Source: Rossellomorea aquimaris (GTDB taxonomy: Bacteria; Bacillota; Bacilli; Bacillales; Bacillaceae_B). From it: a stretch of DNA of 64,000 nucleotides. The position numbers and the translations under genes are program-made. Below the pieces are notes generated by a model, which made no database searches, had not been told where the DNA came from, and saw only the letters and a program-made list of their open reading frames with translations. The stretch covers positions 372,001 to 436,000 of the forward strand of contig NZ_JAIVAR010000001.1 in assembly GCF_020171925.1 (NCBI RefSeq). Reading direction: 5' to 3'. Position 1 is the first letter of the stretch. Each line of letters starts with the position of its first letter. Shown in pieces: positions 10,768 to 18,303 of the stretch.

Positions 10768-11115
10768 ATGAATAAGTGGTTGTTACGGATCGAAGGCTTA
10801 TGTGTTTTTCTGTTGAGCATCTACGTTTATGGCACGAACGACTTTAGTTGGCCACTGTTTTTACTGCTGTTGTTCACACCTGATGTGGGGATGATTGGAT
10901 ATGTATTCAATCATGAGCGGGGAGCGGTTGTATATAATGCATTCCATACGTACTCCTTACCCTTGGGACTTTTGGTTTTAGCCAGTATTTTAGAGATTCA
11001 ATGGATATTCCTATACAGCTTGATATGGACTGCTCATATCGGAATGGACAGGATGCTGGGCTACGGTTTAAAATACCCAACCCATTTTAAAGATACCCAT
11101 TTAAATAGAATGTAA
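10768..11115 (+). CDS. DUF4260 family membrane protein
   Basis: A 115-residue protein with four hydrophobic helices and the DUF4260 landmarks TPDVGMIGYVFN in the first half and HIGMDRMLGYGLKYP near the end. It is an integral membrane protein; its activity is unknown. The frame opens at ATG 10753, but GGGGAG at 10757-10762 is a ribosome binding site for ATG 10768 (10765 is also possible), so the shorter form is given. It lies in a same-strand run with the FAD dehydrogenase before it and a kinase after it. Confidence 0.8.
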   Translation: MNKWLLRIEGLCVFLLSIYVYGTNDFSWPLFLLLLFTPDVGMIGYVFNHERGAVVYNAFHTYSLPLGLLVLASILEIQWIFLYSLIWTAHIGMDRMLGYGLKYPTHFKDTHLNRM

Positions 11116-11133
11116 GGATGAAAGGATTGAATC

Positions 11134-11769
11134 ATGATAAATGCATCGTCAAACGAATCATGTAGCAAAGAAAGGGTATGGATGATGAATGATCAACCAT
11201 TACTGAATTACATTCGTTCACGAAAGGATCAGCTTCTTGTAGTTGGCATAGATGGGTTAAGCCGGTCCGGTAAAACGACCTATACCCAATTGTTAAAAAA
11301 ACGCCTTGAGGGACATGGACTTGATGTCGTCTGTCTTCATATGGATGATTTTATCGAACCACGTCATAGAAGGTATCACACTGGAAACGAAGAGTGGAGG
11401 GAATATTATTTCCTGCAGTGGGATGTGCAGTCACTGCAGGAGAACTTGTTCGCAAACCTTAAAAGTGCTTCTTTCCTAAGGCTCGGTTATTATGAAGAAT
11501 CAGCCGATATTAGAGTTACCAAGGAAATTCGCTTGCCTGAATGTGGTGTAATAGTAATTGAAGGGGTGTTCTTACAGAGGGACGAGTGGAAAGGGTATTT
11601 AGATTATGTCATGTACCTCGATTGCGACAGAGAAAGTAGGTTTAATCGAGAGCATGACTCTGCAAAAATGGACACCGAAAAGTTTATGAACCGTTATTGG
11701 AAGGCAGAGGATCATTACTTATTGAAGGTGAAGCCATTGGAATTGGCTGATCACGTAATCAGAACATAA
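11134..11769 (+). CDS. Uridine-kinase-like P-loop kinase
   Basis: A 211-residue P-loop protein with Walker A in GIDGLSRSGKTTYT (about residues 39-52), HMDDFI as the acidic substrate-side loop of uridine/phosphoribulokinase-type enzymes, and VIVIEGVFLQ as Walker B. Such proteins phosphorylate nucleosides or similar hydroxyl compounds with ATP. Low conservation outside these motifs leaves the substrate open. ATG 11134 follows AAAGGA with an 8-base spacing. Another ATG at 11188, before NDQPLLNYIR, could be used, but no better ribosome binding site precedes it. Confidence 0.7.
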   Translation: MINASSNESCSKERVWMMNDQPLLNYIRSRKDQLLVVGIDGLSRSGKTTYTQLLKKRLEGHGLDVVCLHMDDFIEPRHRRYHTGNEEWREYYFLQWDVQSLQENLFANLKSASFLRLGYYEESADIRVTKEIRLPECGVIVIEGVFLQRDEWKGYLDYVMYLDCDRESRFNREHDSAKMDTEKFMNRYWKAEDHYLLKVKPLELADHVIRT

Positions 11770-11798
11770 CATTTTGCTGGAGAGGTGTGAGTCGAGCG

Positions 11799-12053
11799 AT
11801 GATGATGCAAGGTATCCTATTGATTGCACATGCTATAAGCATGACGTTGGCGTTAGCCATCTTTATGTCAATCTATCGAAAGAACCGTACACGTGGTAGA
11901 TGGTTCTTGATAGCCCTTCTGATATGGGGATCGATCAGTCTTTATAACTTTTTCGGGTACTCGGTTTATATGGGTTTGATCGCTTGTTTACTGTATACGG
12001 CATTCTATCTTATTACATTCCGTTCACTTAAGTACAATAGTAAAGATGCATAG
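11799..12053 (+). CDS. Small membrane protein of unknown function
   Basis: About 84 residues with three hydrophobic segments and short basic loops (SIYRKNRTRGR after the first helix). I cannot place it in a family. GGAGAGGTG lies at 11779-11787. An in-frame GTG at 11787 overlaps it, so one of the ATG codons at 11799-11807 is the more likely start. It follows the kinase gene by about 30 bases and precedes a strong hairpin, so it probably ends that transcription unit. Confidence 0.5.
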   Translation: MMMQGILLIAHAISMTLALAIFMSIYRKNRTRGRWFLIALLIWGSISLYNFFGYSVYMGLIACLLYTAFYLITFRSLKYNSKDA

Positions 12054-12094
12054 TAAACCTGCACCGCTACTCTAGAGACAAGGTGCAGGTTTAC
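12053..12094. terminator. Convergent hairpin terminator
   Basis: GTAAACCTGCACC and GGTGCAGGTTTAC form a perfect 13-base stem between the plus-strand membrane-protein gene and the minus-strand GNAT gene. It lacks a long T run but is well placed to stop transcripts from both sides. Confidence 0.7.
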
Positions 12095-12097
12095 CGA

Positions 12098-12520
12098 TCA
12101 AAGCTCCTTCAGGAATACATAACTTTTCTTACGATAATCCATCTTCTCTTCATAAAAACGATGCGCATCCGCGCGTTGCAGGCCGGAGGATAGGGAGATG
12201 ACGGGATAGCCATTCTCGTTTGCCCAACTCTCGACATGGCTTAACAACTTCTTGCCATGGCCCTTTGAACGTGCGTCAGAAGCCGTCACCAAATCACACA
12301 CCCAAATGAATTTTCCATTGTATAAAGTCACCATAGGCATGAACCCCACGACAGACACCAATCGACCTTCCTCATAAAGAGCCGCCAGTTTATACCCTTC
12401 TGAGACCGTGGCTTCTTTTACAATCGCAATGAATTGATCTTGGGACAAATGGTTCCTAAGCTGCTTCATTACTGGATACGCTGCCAGCCAATCCGATTCT
12501 GTCGTTAATTCCTTTATCAT
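12098..12520 (-). CDS. GNAT family N-acetyltransferase
   Basis: A 140-residue single-domain acetyltransferase. The acetyl-CoA pyrophosphate loop is RSKGHGKKLL near residue 85, preceded by the beta-4 strand ending WVCDLVT and followed by AHRFYEEKMDYRKKSYVF, the usual C-terminal YxxxGF-like element with DY in place of GF. The substrate is unknown. It follows the VOC gene by one base, so both are made from one minus-strand transcript. The ribosome binding site (AAGAAAG) is weak, which suggests translational coupling to the upstream gene. Confidence 0.8.
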   Translation of the reverse strand: MIKELTTESDWLAAYPVMKQLRNHLSQDQFIAIVKEATVSEGYKLAALYEEGRLVSVVGFMPMVTLYNGKFIWVCDLVTASDARSKGHGKKLLSHVESWANENGYPVISLSSGLQRADAHRFYEEKMDYRKKSYVFLKEL

Positions 12521-12521
12521 C

Positions 12522-12938
12522 TTAACGACTTTCTTGTAGCTTCTTTATTTCTTCACTATGAAAAGGGGAACCCTCCACCTCATTGACGATGCTGAATGGA
12601 TTCCCGTCCGGATCAAAAAAATCAAAGAATCTCATCCCTCCAAACTCTTCAATGTCTGAAGTTCTTACCCCGTTTCTATTAAACTCAGAATATACTTCAT
12701 CGATATTTGATACCAGGAAGTTAAAGTAGGAATTCTTTTTCACACCCTTAATGGTAAACTCTGAACGTTGAGGTGTTTCAACCTCAATCAACCCAAGCTG
12801 GGTAGGAGAGCTTGGAAAATAAAATCCGGCACCACCATCCCATTCATCGATCAACCTGACATGCAAGTGCTTCTCAAACCATTGCTTTGATTTATGTAGA
12901 TCCGTTACTGGGACAAAAACACTTCCAACTCTGAACAT
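12522..12938 (-). CDS. VOC family (glyoxalase/bleomycin-resistance-like) protein
   Basis: A 138-residue vicinal-oxygen-chelate protein with two beta-alpha-beta-beta-beta units. The first begins VGSVFVPVTDLHKSKQWFEK and the second ends FFDFFDPDGNPFSIVNE, the standard VOC closing motif. Members bind metal and act on small molecules or sequester drugs; which applies here is unknown. The frame extends to GTG 12953, but AGGAGTG at 12944-12950 fixes ATG 12938 as the start. It heads a two-gene unit with the GNAT gene. Confidence 0.85.
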   Translation of the reverse strand: MFRVGSVFVPVTDLHKSKQWFEKHLHVRLIDEWDGGAGFYFPSSPTQLGLIEVETPQRSEFTIKGVKKNSYFNFLVSNIDEVYSEFNRNGVRTSDIEEFGGMRFFDFFDPDGNPFSIVNEVEGSPFHSEEIKKLQESR

Positions 12939-12999
12939 TCCAACACTCCTCACTAATTGTATTCATCTACTAACGAAACTCGCCAAAGAAAGGGTACAT

Positions 13000-13345
13000 T
13001 CTTGAAAAAAGAGGAAAAAGATCGTTTTCAATAGTAAAAAACCATCAACGGAAAAGCATACCGTTAATCAAGAGCATGACCAGGTCTCCAGGCTTGCGGA
13101 AGATTTAGTTCATTACACCATGATGAACGTCTACGGTTTTAAAGAATCAGACCAAGAAAAGATCTTTATTAATCGTTTTCTATATTCGTCCACGAAAACC
13201 CTTTTTGTTGATGAGTGGGGAGGTAAATCTTTACCTTCTAGTTGAAGTATACATGTTGTATCAAGAGAACAGACGGTCTTATTATATGGGCGTAATCCAT
13301 CCCGATGGGAATATCCTTGAGTTTGTAGTCTATTCGGTTGGTTAA
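13000..13345 (+). pseudogene. Decayed gene, frameshifted, unknown product
   Basis: A reading frame with no start codon runs from about 13000 and encodes QEHDQVSRLAEDLVHYTMMN and onward to KTLFVDEWGG, then stops at 13244. The neighbouring frame is open from about 13220 and gives VNLYLLVEVYMLYQENR, then HPDGNILEFVVYSVG and a stop at 13343-13345. The two halves join smoothly if a base is removed or added in GAGTGGGGAGG (about 13211-13222). No ribosome binding site and no intact N-terminus are present. The family is not recognised. Confidence 0.5.
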
Positions 13346-13370
13346 GTGTACATGGAAGGATGGCGTTCAT

Positions 13371-13406
13371 ACGAAGGGAGTGTGAGGACAGTCACACTCC
13401 CTTCGT
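13371..13406. terminator. Hairpin between convergent genes
   Basis: ACGAAGGGAGTGTGA pairs with TCACACTCCCTTCGT around a 6-base loop. It has no clear T run. It lies immediately beyond the stop of the minus-strand gene at 13411 and beyond the plus-strand pseudogene. Confidence 0.6.
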
Positions 13407-13410
13407 CCAT

Positions 13411-13680
13411 TTAAGGATGGGGGTCACCTTTCTTTAGCCTCTTGAATCTTTCAATGGAAACATCTTCGGTATAGTGAGTTTCCAATATTTCAAGAATCAT
13501 TTCTTCCGACAAACCTGAAAAATCGACTAGTGTACTGATGGTTGGTTTAATGGAAAGGGACTCACATCTCTGGATTGTCGAACGGATTAAATGGTGATAA
13601 TCCTGCTCCCTTTTCTGATGTTTTGTTTGCGCTTGTGTTGACTGTTGATAGCTGAATCGATGCTTTTTCGGGGAATTCAT
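13411..13680 (-). CDS. Small protein with helix-turn-helix-like C-terminus, unknown function
   Basis: An 89-residue basic, soluble protein. The stretch ISTLVDFSGLSEEMILEILE (about residues 47-66) has the pattern of a helix-turn-helix, reminiscent of region 4 of sigma factors, but no family was recognised. The frame is open further upstream to 13797; ATG 13680 is chosen because GGAGG precedes it by about 9 bases. A DNA-binding role is inference only. Confidence 0.5.
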   Translation of the reverse strand: MNSPKKHRFSYQQSTQAQTKHQKREQDYHHLIRSTIQRCESLSIKPTISTLVDFSGLSEEMILEILETHYTEDVSIERFKRLKKGDPHP

Positions 13681-14020
13681 ATCATCGTACCTCCTGCTTA
13701 TTAAAAGGGATTCTATAAGATTTATCCTAATTTTGTATGTGCTAAACATTTTTAGGTGAGCGAGAGGATGGTCAATTGAATAGACGAGTGTATTCAAGGA
13801 TCTATGAAAATGTCAAACACACCTTCCTAATTCCGTGAAAGGGTTCTCTTATGGGTTGAATGGGTCCTTGTCACTTTTTCCTAAGATGCCTGCCATTTAA
13901 AGATCCACTCATTAAAATGACAAAATACGTTACGAAAAGCTCATCAAGAAAAATCATCCAACTCCATTTGGTATAATATGTTAAAATATGTTTAGCAACA
14001 GCATTCTGGGAGGAGCTAAA
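13681..14020. other. Intergenic region, divergent promoters likely
   Basis: No gene is supported here. A TATAAT box at 13972-13977, in the context GGTATAATATG, is a reasonable -10 element for the small gene at 14021. I see no clear -35 and no other structure. Confidence 0.4.
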
Positions 14021-14206
14021 GTGAATAAGGCAGTAATAAGTGACTTTAAAACGATGATAGGTCTTTCGATAGCTTTACTCTTTAATCTCATCGGTATCAT
14101 TTCGGCAGTAATTCAACATCCAATATGGTTGTAAAGCGTAGTAGTGGCGTATATTGTATTATTCTTCAGTATACGGAGAGCCAATCATCTTTATCGTAGT
14201 AGTTGA
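14021..14206 (+). pseudogene. Small two-helix membrane protein gene with an in-frame stop
   Basis: GTG 14021 lies 7 bases after GGGAGGAG and opens a 37-codon frame that ends at TAA 14132-14134, in the middle of a hydrophobic region (SAVIQHPIWL). The same frame continues without another stop for 23 more codons to TGA 14204, giving a second membrane helix (VVVAYIVLFFSIRR) and a basic tail. One base change, for example TTA to TAA, would explain this. The shortened 37-residue form could still be made. The family is not recognised. Confidence 0.55.
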
Positions 14207-14250
14207 TGGAATAGGACAGTGACTAATCTCACTTGAAAGGGAGTGAAAAC

Positions 14251-14823
14251 ATGAAAACAGAAAAAGAAAAAATGATCGCAGGTGAACTTTACGAGCCCTG
14301 GGATGAAGAATTGGTAAAGGAGCGAGATCATGCAAGGTATTTGGTGAGGAAAATAAACGCAACAAATGAGAAGGAGCAGGATATTCGTGTCGGACTTATA
14401 AAGGAATTGTTTGGTTCATCAGGTGAAAAAGTGTATATGGAGCCCGATTTCAGGTGTGACTATGGATCCAATATACACGTTGGTGAAAATTTCTTCGCGA
14501 ATTTCAATTGTGTGATCCTCGATGTATACAGAGTAACATTCGGCTCGAATTGCATGTTGGCACCCGGCGTGCATATCTATACTGCCACTCACCCGATAAA
14601 TCCATATGAGCGTAATAAAGGATTGGAATATGGTAAGCCTGTTAAGATAGGCGATAATGCATGGATCGGTGGCGGAGCCATCATTAATCCAGGTGTTACA
14701 ATCGGGGATAATGTCGTTGTGGCTTCTGGAAGCGTAGTGACGAAGGATGTGCCTTCTAATGTGGTTGTGGGAGGAAATCCAGCGAGGATATTGAAGGAAA
14801 TCAATTTAAATGACCCAATGTAA
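14251..14823 (+). CDS. Sugar O-acetyltransferase (maltose/galactoside acetyltransferase type)
   Basis: A 190-residue left-handed beta-helix acetyltransferase of the LacA/Maa group, which acetylates sugars with acetyl-CoA. The N-terminal Mac domain begins [18 protein letters not shown]. The hexapeptide repeats are seen through [20 protein letters not shown], and the catalytic histidine is in [10 protein letters not shown]. The C-terminal NPARILKEI is typical. ATG 14251 follows AAAGGGAGTG; an upstream TTG frame at 14233 is unlikely. Its role may be detoxification of non-metabolised sugars, as proposed for the family. Confidence 0.9.
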   Translation: MKTEKEKMIAGELYEPWDEELVKERDHARYLVRKINATNEKEQDIRVGLIKELFGSSGEKVYMEPDFRCDYGSNIHVGENFFANFNCVILDVYRVTFGSNCMLAPGVHIYTATHPINPYERNKGLEYGKPVKIGDNAWIGGGAIINPGVTIGDNVVVASGSVVTKDVPSNVVVGGNPARILKEINLNDPM

Positions 14824-14880
14824 AGTAATGTCCATAGAATAACAGTGAATGGATTTTAGAAGACGAATGGGGGATGTTCC

Positions 14881-15156
14881 ATGCAGAGTCAACTTGTGTT
14901 CATCGTAGCCGGTAGTGCCATTTTATTGTCTGTTATTTTGACCATCATACAGCGAAGAAGGGAGCGAATAAGCTATTTGCCTATCAAAATCGTATTTGGC
15001 ATCATGATCGTTGCCGTTCTCGCCATCCCGATCTCCATTTTCCTCATATGGGGTTGGACAGGGCTTGGGGTGTCTGCGCTCGCTGTGTATGTTCTGTTAT
15101 TTTGCATATCATTTTTAATAAGTTCATATGCAATTAATCTTTTCTTTAAGTTCTGA
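14881..15156 (+). CDS. Small membrane protein of unknown function
   Basis: A 91-residue protein with three hydrophobic helices (about residues 5-24, 38-58 and 62-88) and a basic loop QRRRERIS between the first two. ATG 14881 is preceded by GGGGGATG. Size and pattern resemble small YesK-type membrane proteins, but I cannot confirm membership. Confidence 0.5.
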   Translation: MQSQLVFIVAGSAILLSVILTIIQRRRERISYLPIKIVFGIMIVAVLAIPISIFLIWGWTGLGVSALAVYVLLFCISFLISSYAINLFFKF

Positions 15157-15404
15157 AGAAAAAGGTGGGGGAACGACTATTTTTAAAAATTGAAGTGCTT
15201 GTCTGCACACATGGTGGGGGTTGTACATATAGTGAAGTAGAGAAACAGCTAATCGGTTAAGATCACTGAGGTTGTTCGAAAGCGGGTTGTTTAAAAACCT
15301 TTAGTCACCGCTATAGAAGGTTTCACTGATCTTTACCCATTGACAAGCTTTCTCGTCTATATACTTCCGCCGTATAGACAAGAGTACCTCCTTATTTGTT
15401 CGTA
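15157..15404. other. Intergenic region without a supported gene
   Basis: Neither strand shows a frame with a ribosome binding site. GATCACTGAGG near 15260 and CACTGATC near 15328 are partly complementary, but I see no recognisable riboswitch or tRNA. Confidence 0.4.
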
Positions 15405-15442
15405 GGCAAAGGTGTCCCTGATTGTTCAGGGACACCTTTGCC
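15405..15442. terminator. Strong hairpin downstream of the crcB pair
   Basis: GGCAAAGGTGTCCCTGA and TCAGGGACACCTTTGCC form a perfect 17-base stem with a TTGT loop, two bases beyond the end of the second crcB gene. No T run follows on either strand. It may be an mRNA 3' end stabiliser or another dispersed palindrome. Confidence 0.6.
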
Positions 15443-15444
15443 AT

Positions 15445-15810
15445 TTACATGAAAAAACCACCGATTATCATCCCGACAAAGGCCATTAAAATGCCCCCGA
15501 TATAACTGATCCCCATATAGGCGGCTGCATGTTTCCACTTCTTATCACTCATTGATTGAATGTTTTCGAGTTTGAAAGTGGAAAAGGTGGTGAATGCCCC
15601 GCAGAACCCGATTCCAATCAGTGAATAAACCGGCCCCTCGCCCCCGACAATATATATATATCCCAATAGAAACGAACCCAAAAGATTGACCGTCAACGTG
15701 GCTATCGGTAATGAGAAAGAAGGAAAAGAGGCTAGAAGCTTTCCGACCCAAAATCGTGAAACAGCTCCTAAAAAGCCACCTAGCCCGATCATCATAGCCT
15801 GAAGGAACAT
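15445..15810 (-). CDS. crcB: Fluoride ion channel CrcB/Fluc, second subunit
   Basis: A 121-residue four-helix membrane protein of the CrcB/Fluc family, which exports fluoride passively as a dimer. The N-terminus GLGGFLGAVSRFWVGK and the signature GFCGAFTTFSTF (about residues 68-79) are diagnostic. It overlaps the upstream crcB by one base (TAATG), so the two are translationally coupled. Bacillaceae often encode two Fluc chains in tandem that form a heterodimer. No fluoride riboswitch was seen upstream of the pair. Confidence 0.9.
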   Translation of the reverse strand: MFLQAMMIGLGGFLGAVSRFWVGKLLASFPSFSLPIATLTVNLLGSFLLGYIYIVGGEGPVYSLIGIGFCGAFTTFSTFKLENIQSMSDKKWKHAAAYMGISYIGGILMAFVGMIIGGFFM

Positions 15811-16220
15811 TATTCACCCTCCTTTATTTCTGATTTCTGCGAACCGACCAGTATCTGTCCAGATTTATATCCCGCCCATGCCAAAAATAGTCCGCCGACC
15901 ATACTTGAGAACATGTAAGTAAGAGCCATCATCCACTCTGCTTGACGCATCAGTATGACAGTTTCCACACTGAATGTGGAAAACGTGGTGAAAGATCCGA
16001 TAAGGCCGGTGCCCAGTGCAGCAGCAGTTGATGGTTGCAATTTTTTTGTATGAAATAAAAAAGTGGTCACGAATCCCAATGCGAAACAGCCAGTGAGGTT
16101 GATCAAGAATGTACCAAGGGGGAACGAGTACGACCACCCGCCATGGACGAAAGTCCCAACCGTGAATCTCACGAAAGAACCGATTGCACCGGCAAGCCCG
16201 ACGAGTAAATAATTCTTCAC
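15810..16220 (-). CDS. crcB: Fluoride ion channel CrcB/Fluc, first subunit
   Basis: A 136-residue CrcB paralog with the same order: GLAGAIGSFVRF at the start, then GTGLIGSFTTFSTF carrying the conserved phenylalanines and threonines of the pore. The open frame extends far upstream to 16457, but that part is antisense to mgtE and lacks hydrophobic character. GTG 16220 gives the family N-terminus, with AAGAG upstream as a modest ribosome binding site. It is transcribed divergently from mgtE, with only about 115 bases between the starts. Confidence 0.85.
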   Translation of the reverse strand: MKNYLLVGLAGAIGSFVRFTVGTFVHGGWSYSFPLGTFLINLTGCFALGFVTTFLFHTKKLQPSTAAALGTGLIGSFTTFSTFSVETVILMRQAEWMMALTYMFSSMVGGLFLAWAGYKSGQILVGSQKSEIKEGE

Positions 16221-16334
16221 AATGATGCAGCTCTTTTCATAAAAAATTGTTTTCCTTTGACTTTGACTATATTCATTATGTTCGATTGTGGGTATGATAT
16301 CAATGATGATTATATAAAGAAAGAGTTGAAGACG

Positions 16335-17693
16335 ATGGCAACAGCTCCTCCTGACTATACATTGACACTTGATATCATGCAAAGTCTCAAAGAAGGGAAC
16401 AAATCGGACTTCCAGAAAGTCCTCGATGAACTTCAGCCTTATGATTTTGCTCAACAATATCGGATGGTACCAAAAAAATACAGAAACAAGTTCCTCATCT
16501 ATTTGAGCATATCCCAGTTAAAAGAGTTAATGGAGGAATTGGATACCGAAGTACAGTTGGAAGTCCTTCATAAATTAGGGATTGAAAAGTCTACCAAAGT
16601 ACTGGATCTGATGGAAAATGATGACCTAACCACCCTTATGTCTGATTTGGAGCCAGAACAGATTGAAGAGCTTTTATCTGAAATGAAACAGGAAGAATCC
16701 GAAGTGGTTCAGCACATGATGAACTACCCTCTTGAAACCGCAGGTCGTATTATGAACAACCGGTTCGTGTGGATCTCCAAGGATTATAACGTGAGGGAAG
16801 CAGTCGATAAACTGAAGCATTTTGCGGAATTGGCAGAGTATCTGAATTACCTGTATGTGATTGATGAAGACAAGAAATTGGTGGGAGTCGTCTCGTATAA
16901 GGATCTTCTTCTTAGTGAAATGCAAGATAAAATCGAAGATATCATGTTCACAAGGGTGGTCAAGGTAGATGTTCATACCGATCAGGAAGAGGTGGCGAAA
17001 TTGATCAGCCGATATGACTTCATTTCGATTCCAGTCATTGAAGATGATAATAGACTGATGGGTGTGATAACGGTCGATGATATCATCGATGTAGTGATAC
17101 AAGAGGCGAATGAGGACATTGAGAAGCTATCCGCTTCAGGTAAAGCGATTGATTTTAACACCAAACCCTTGGTAGCCGCTTTCAGGCGCTTACCTTGGCT
17201 GATCCTGCTGTTATTGATCGGTCTGGTATCGGGGAGTATAATAGACAGTTTCTCAGAGACGCTGCAGTCTGTAGTGGCACTTGCATTCTTTATGCCGATG
17301 ATTGCAGGTATGACAGGAAACACGGGTACTCAGTCCCTGGCGGTTGTCGTCAGGGGACTGGTGTCGAATGACTTGGACGTAAGACAGGTCGTTAAGTTGA
17401 TATTTCGTGAATTGTGGGTTGGGATCATCATTGGCTTAACGTGTGCATTTCTTATATCCATGATAGCCTTTATATGGCAAGGTAGTTTCACACTTGGAAT
17501 CGTGGTGGGCATGTCCCTATTGATTACGTTGATCATCGGAACGCTTGCAGGGACAATCATTCCCCTTATCCTATATAAGATGGATATTGATCCAGCAGTT
17601 GCGTCTGGGCCGCTCATCACAACAATCAACGATATCTTCTCGCTGCTGGTTTATTTCGGTATTGCAACGATGTTCCTCTCCAAGCTACCTTGA
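16335..17693 (+). CDS. mgtE: Magnesium transporter MgtE
   Basis: A 452-residue Mg2+ channel. Residues 1-130 form the acidic superhelical MgtE N domain. Two CBS domains follow (about 130-260, seen in MNNRFVWISKDYN and IPVIEDDNRLMGVITVDDII), then five membrane helices with the pore motif PMIAGMTGNTGTQ and the family signature near LITTINDIFS at the end. Intracellular Mg2+ closes the channel through the CBS domains. The frame is open from 16257, but ATG 16335 gives the usual length. The upstream gap is too short for an M-box riboswitch and none is seen. Confidence 0.93.
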   Translation: MATAPPDYTLTLDIMQSLKEGNKSDFQKVLDELQPYDFAQQYRMVPKKYRNKFLIYLSISQLKELMEELDTEVQLEVLHKLGIEKSTKVLDLMENDDLTTLMSDLEPEQIEELLSEMKQEESEVVQHMMNYPLETAGRIMNNRFVWISKDYNVREAVDKLKHFAELAEYLNYLYVIDEDKKLVGVVSYKDLLLSEMQDKIEDIMFTRVVKVDVHTDQEEVAKLISRYDFISIPVIEDDNRLMGVITVDDIIDVVIQEANEDIEKLSASGKAIDFNTKPLVAAFRRLPWLILLLLIGLVSGSIIDSFSETLQSVVALAFFMPMIAGMTGNTGTQSLAVVVRGLVSNDLDVRQVVKLIFRELWVGIIIGLTCAFLISMIAFIWQGSFTLGIVVGMSLLITLIIGTLAGTIIPLILYKMDIDPAVASGPLITTINDIFSLLVYFGIATMFLSKLP

Positions 17694-17706
17694 TCTAGGT
17701 CGGGAT

Positions 17707-17744
17707 TAAAAAACCGGTGCACCCCCCATTGGGGATGTACCGGT
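17707..17744 (-). terminator. Terminator for the minus-strand gene at 17758
   Basis: An ACCGGT/ACCGGT palindromic stem extended by CCCC/GGGG pairing, preceded on the plus strand by a run of A, which gives a T run after the stem on the minus strand. It can also lie in the mgtE 3' end. Confidence 0.7.
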
Positions 17745-17757
17745 CATGGTCAACAAT

Positions 17758-17997
17758 TCAAACTTCCTGGGGATACTCATTCAAGTATCGATCGATGATA
17801 TCGGCGATTATGTTGATTTCTGTATATTCAATCGTCTCGTTAGTCCTTAAGTATGTGATTAAGAACACTTCAGAGATATAGAGGTATTCGACTGAGAGAA
17901 CAGGCTGCTGGTCCTTGGCATAGAAAGTGTGAATGATTTCACTTTCTTTGAAATCGAGTTGAGTTTTCAGCATTCGTACGATGGTATCGAATGACAT
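17758..17997 (-). CDS. Conserved small protein of unknown function
   Basis: A 79-residue acidic, soluble protein with mixed beta/alpha character, no signal or membrane helix and no motif I recognise. GGGAGAG precedes ATG 17997 by a normal distance, and a terminator follows, so it is probably a real monocistronic gene. It is convergent with mgtE and divergent from spoIIP. Confidence 0.55.
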   Translation of the reverse strand: MSFDTIVRMLKTQLDFKESEIIHTFYAKDQQPVLSVEYLYISEVFLITYLRTNETIEYTEINIIADIIDRYLNEYPQEV

Positions 17998-18303
17998 AGA
18001 ATCTCTCCCTTCTATATTATAGAGGGATTGACTAAAAACAGTCTCGTAGACCCAAAATAATTTGTCTTGCTTAAGTTACAATTATATCATACATCCATAC
18101 CTCGATATACCCTTTGAGTGAAAAAATTGGTAATCTTTACAAAAGTGAAAGACTACCGGTTTCCTTACAGCCTTTTTGTTCAAAATCCTTCAATCGTCCT
18201 CATATTAAACATCCCTTTTGATAAGGAATTACATAAACCTTCTATAATCCTGTTGGCGTGCATATAGTGAATTAGTAAATCCAATTAGTATAGGAGTTCA
18301 CTC
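17998..18303. promoter_or_regulatory. Divergent promoter region for the 79-residue protein and spoIIP
   Basis: No gene is supported in these 306 bases. CATATAGT at about 18260 resembles a sigma-E -10 element, with TATAATC 11-15 bases upstream as a possible -35, fitting mother-cell expression of spoIIP. A hairpin-forming repeat GGTAATCTTT (18129-18138) with AAAGACTACC (18148-18157) has one mismatch; its role is unknown. Confidence 0.4.

Noticed and set aside
16221..16300. Possible fluoride riboswitch before the crcB pair
   Set aside because: I could not find the conserved GGNGAUG and GAUG-type blocks on the minus strand.
16221..16334. Possible M-box (Mg2+) riboswitch before mgtE
   Set aside because: Only about 115 bases separate the divergent crcB and mgtE starts, too short for the aptamer, and none of its conserved motifs is visible.
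15810..16457. Long 215-residue version of the first CrcB protein
   Set aside because: The extra N-terminal 79 residues overlap the mgtE coding start on the other strand and lack family similarity; GTG 16220 gives the correct family N-terminus.
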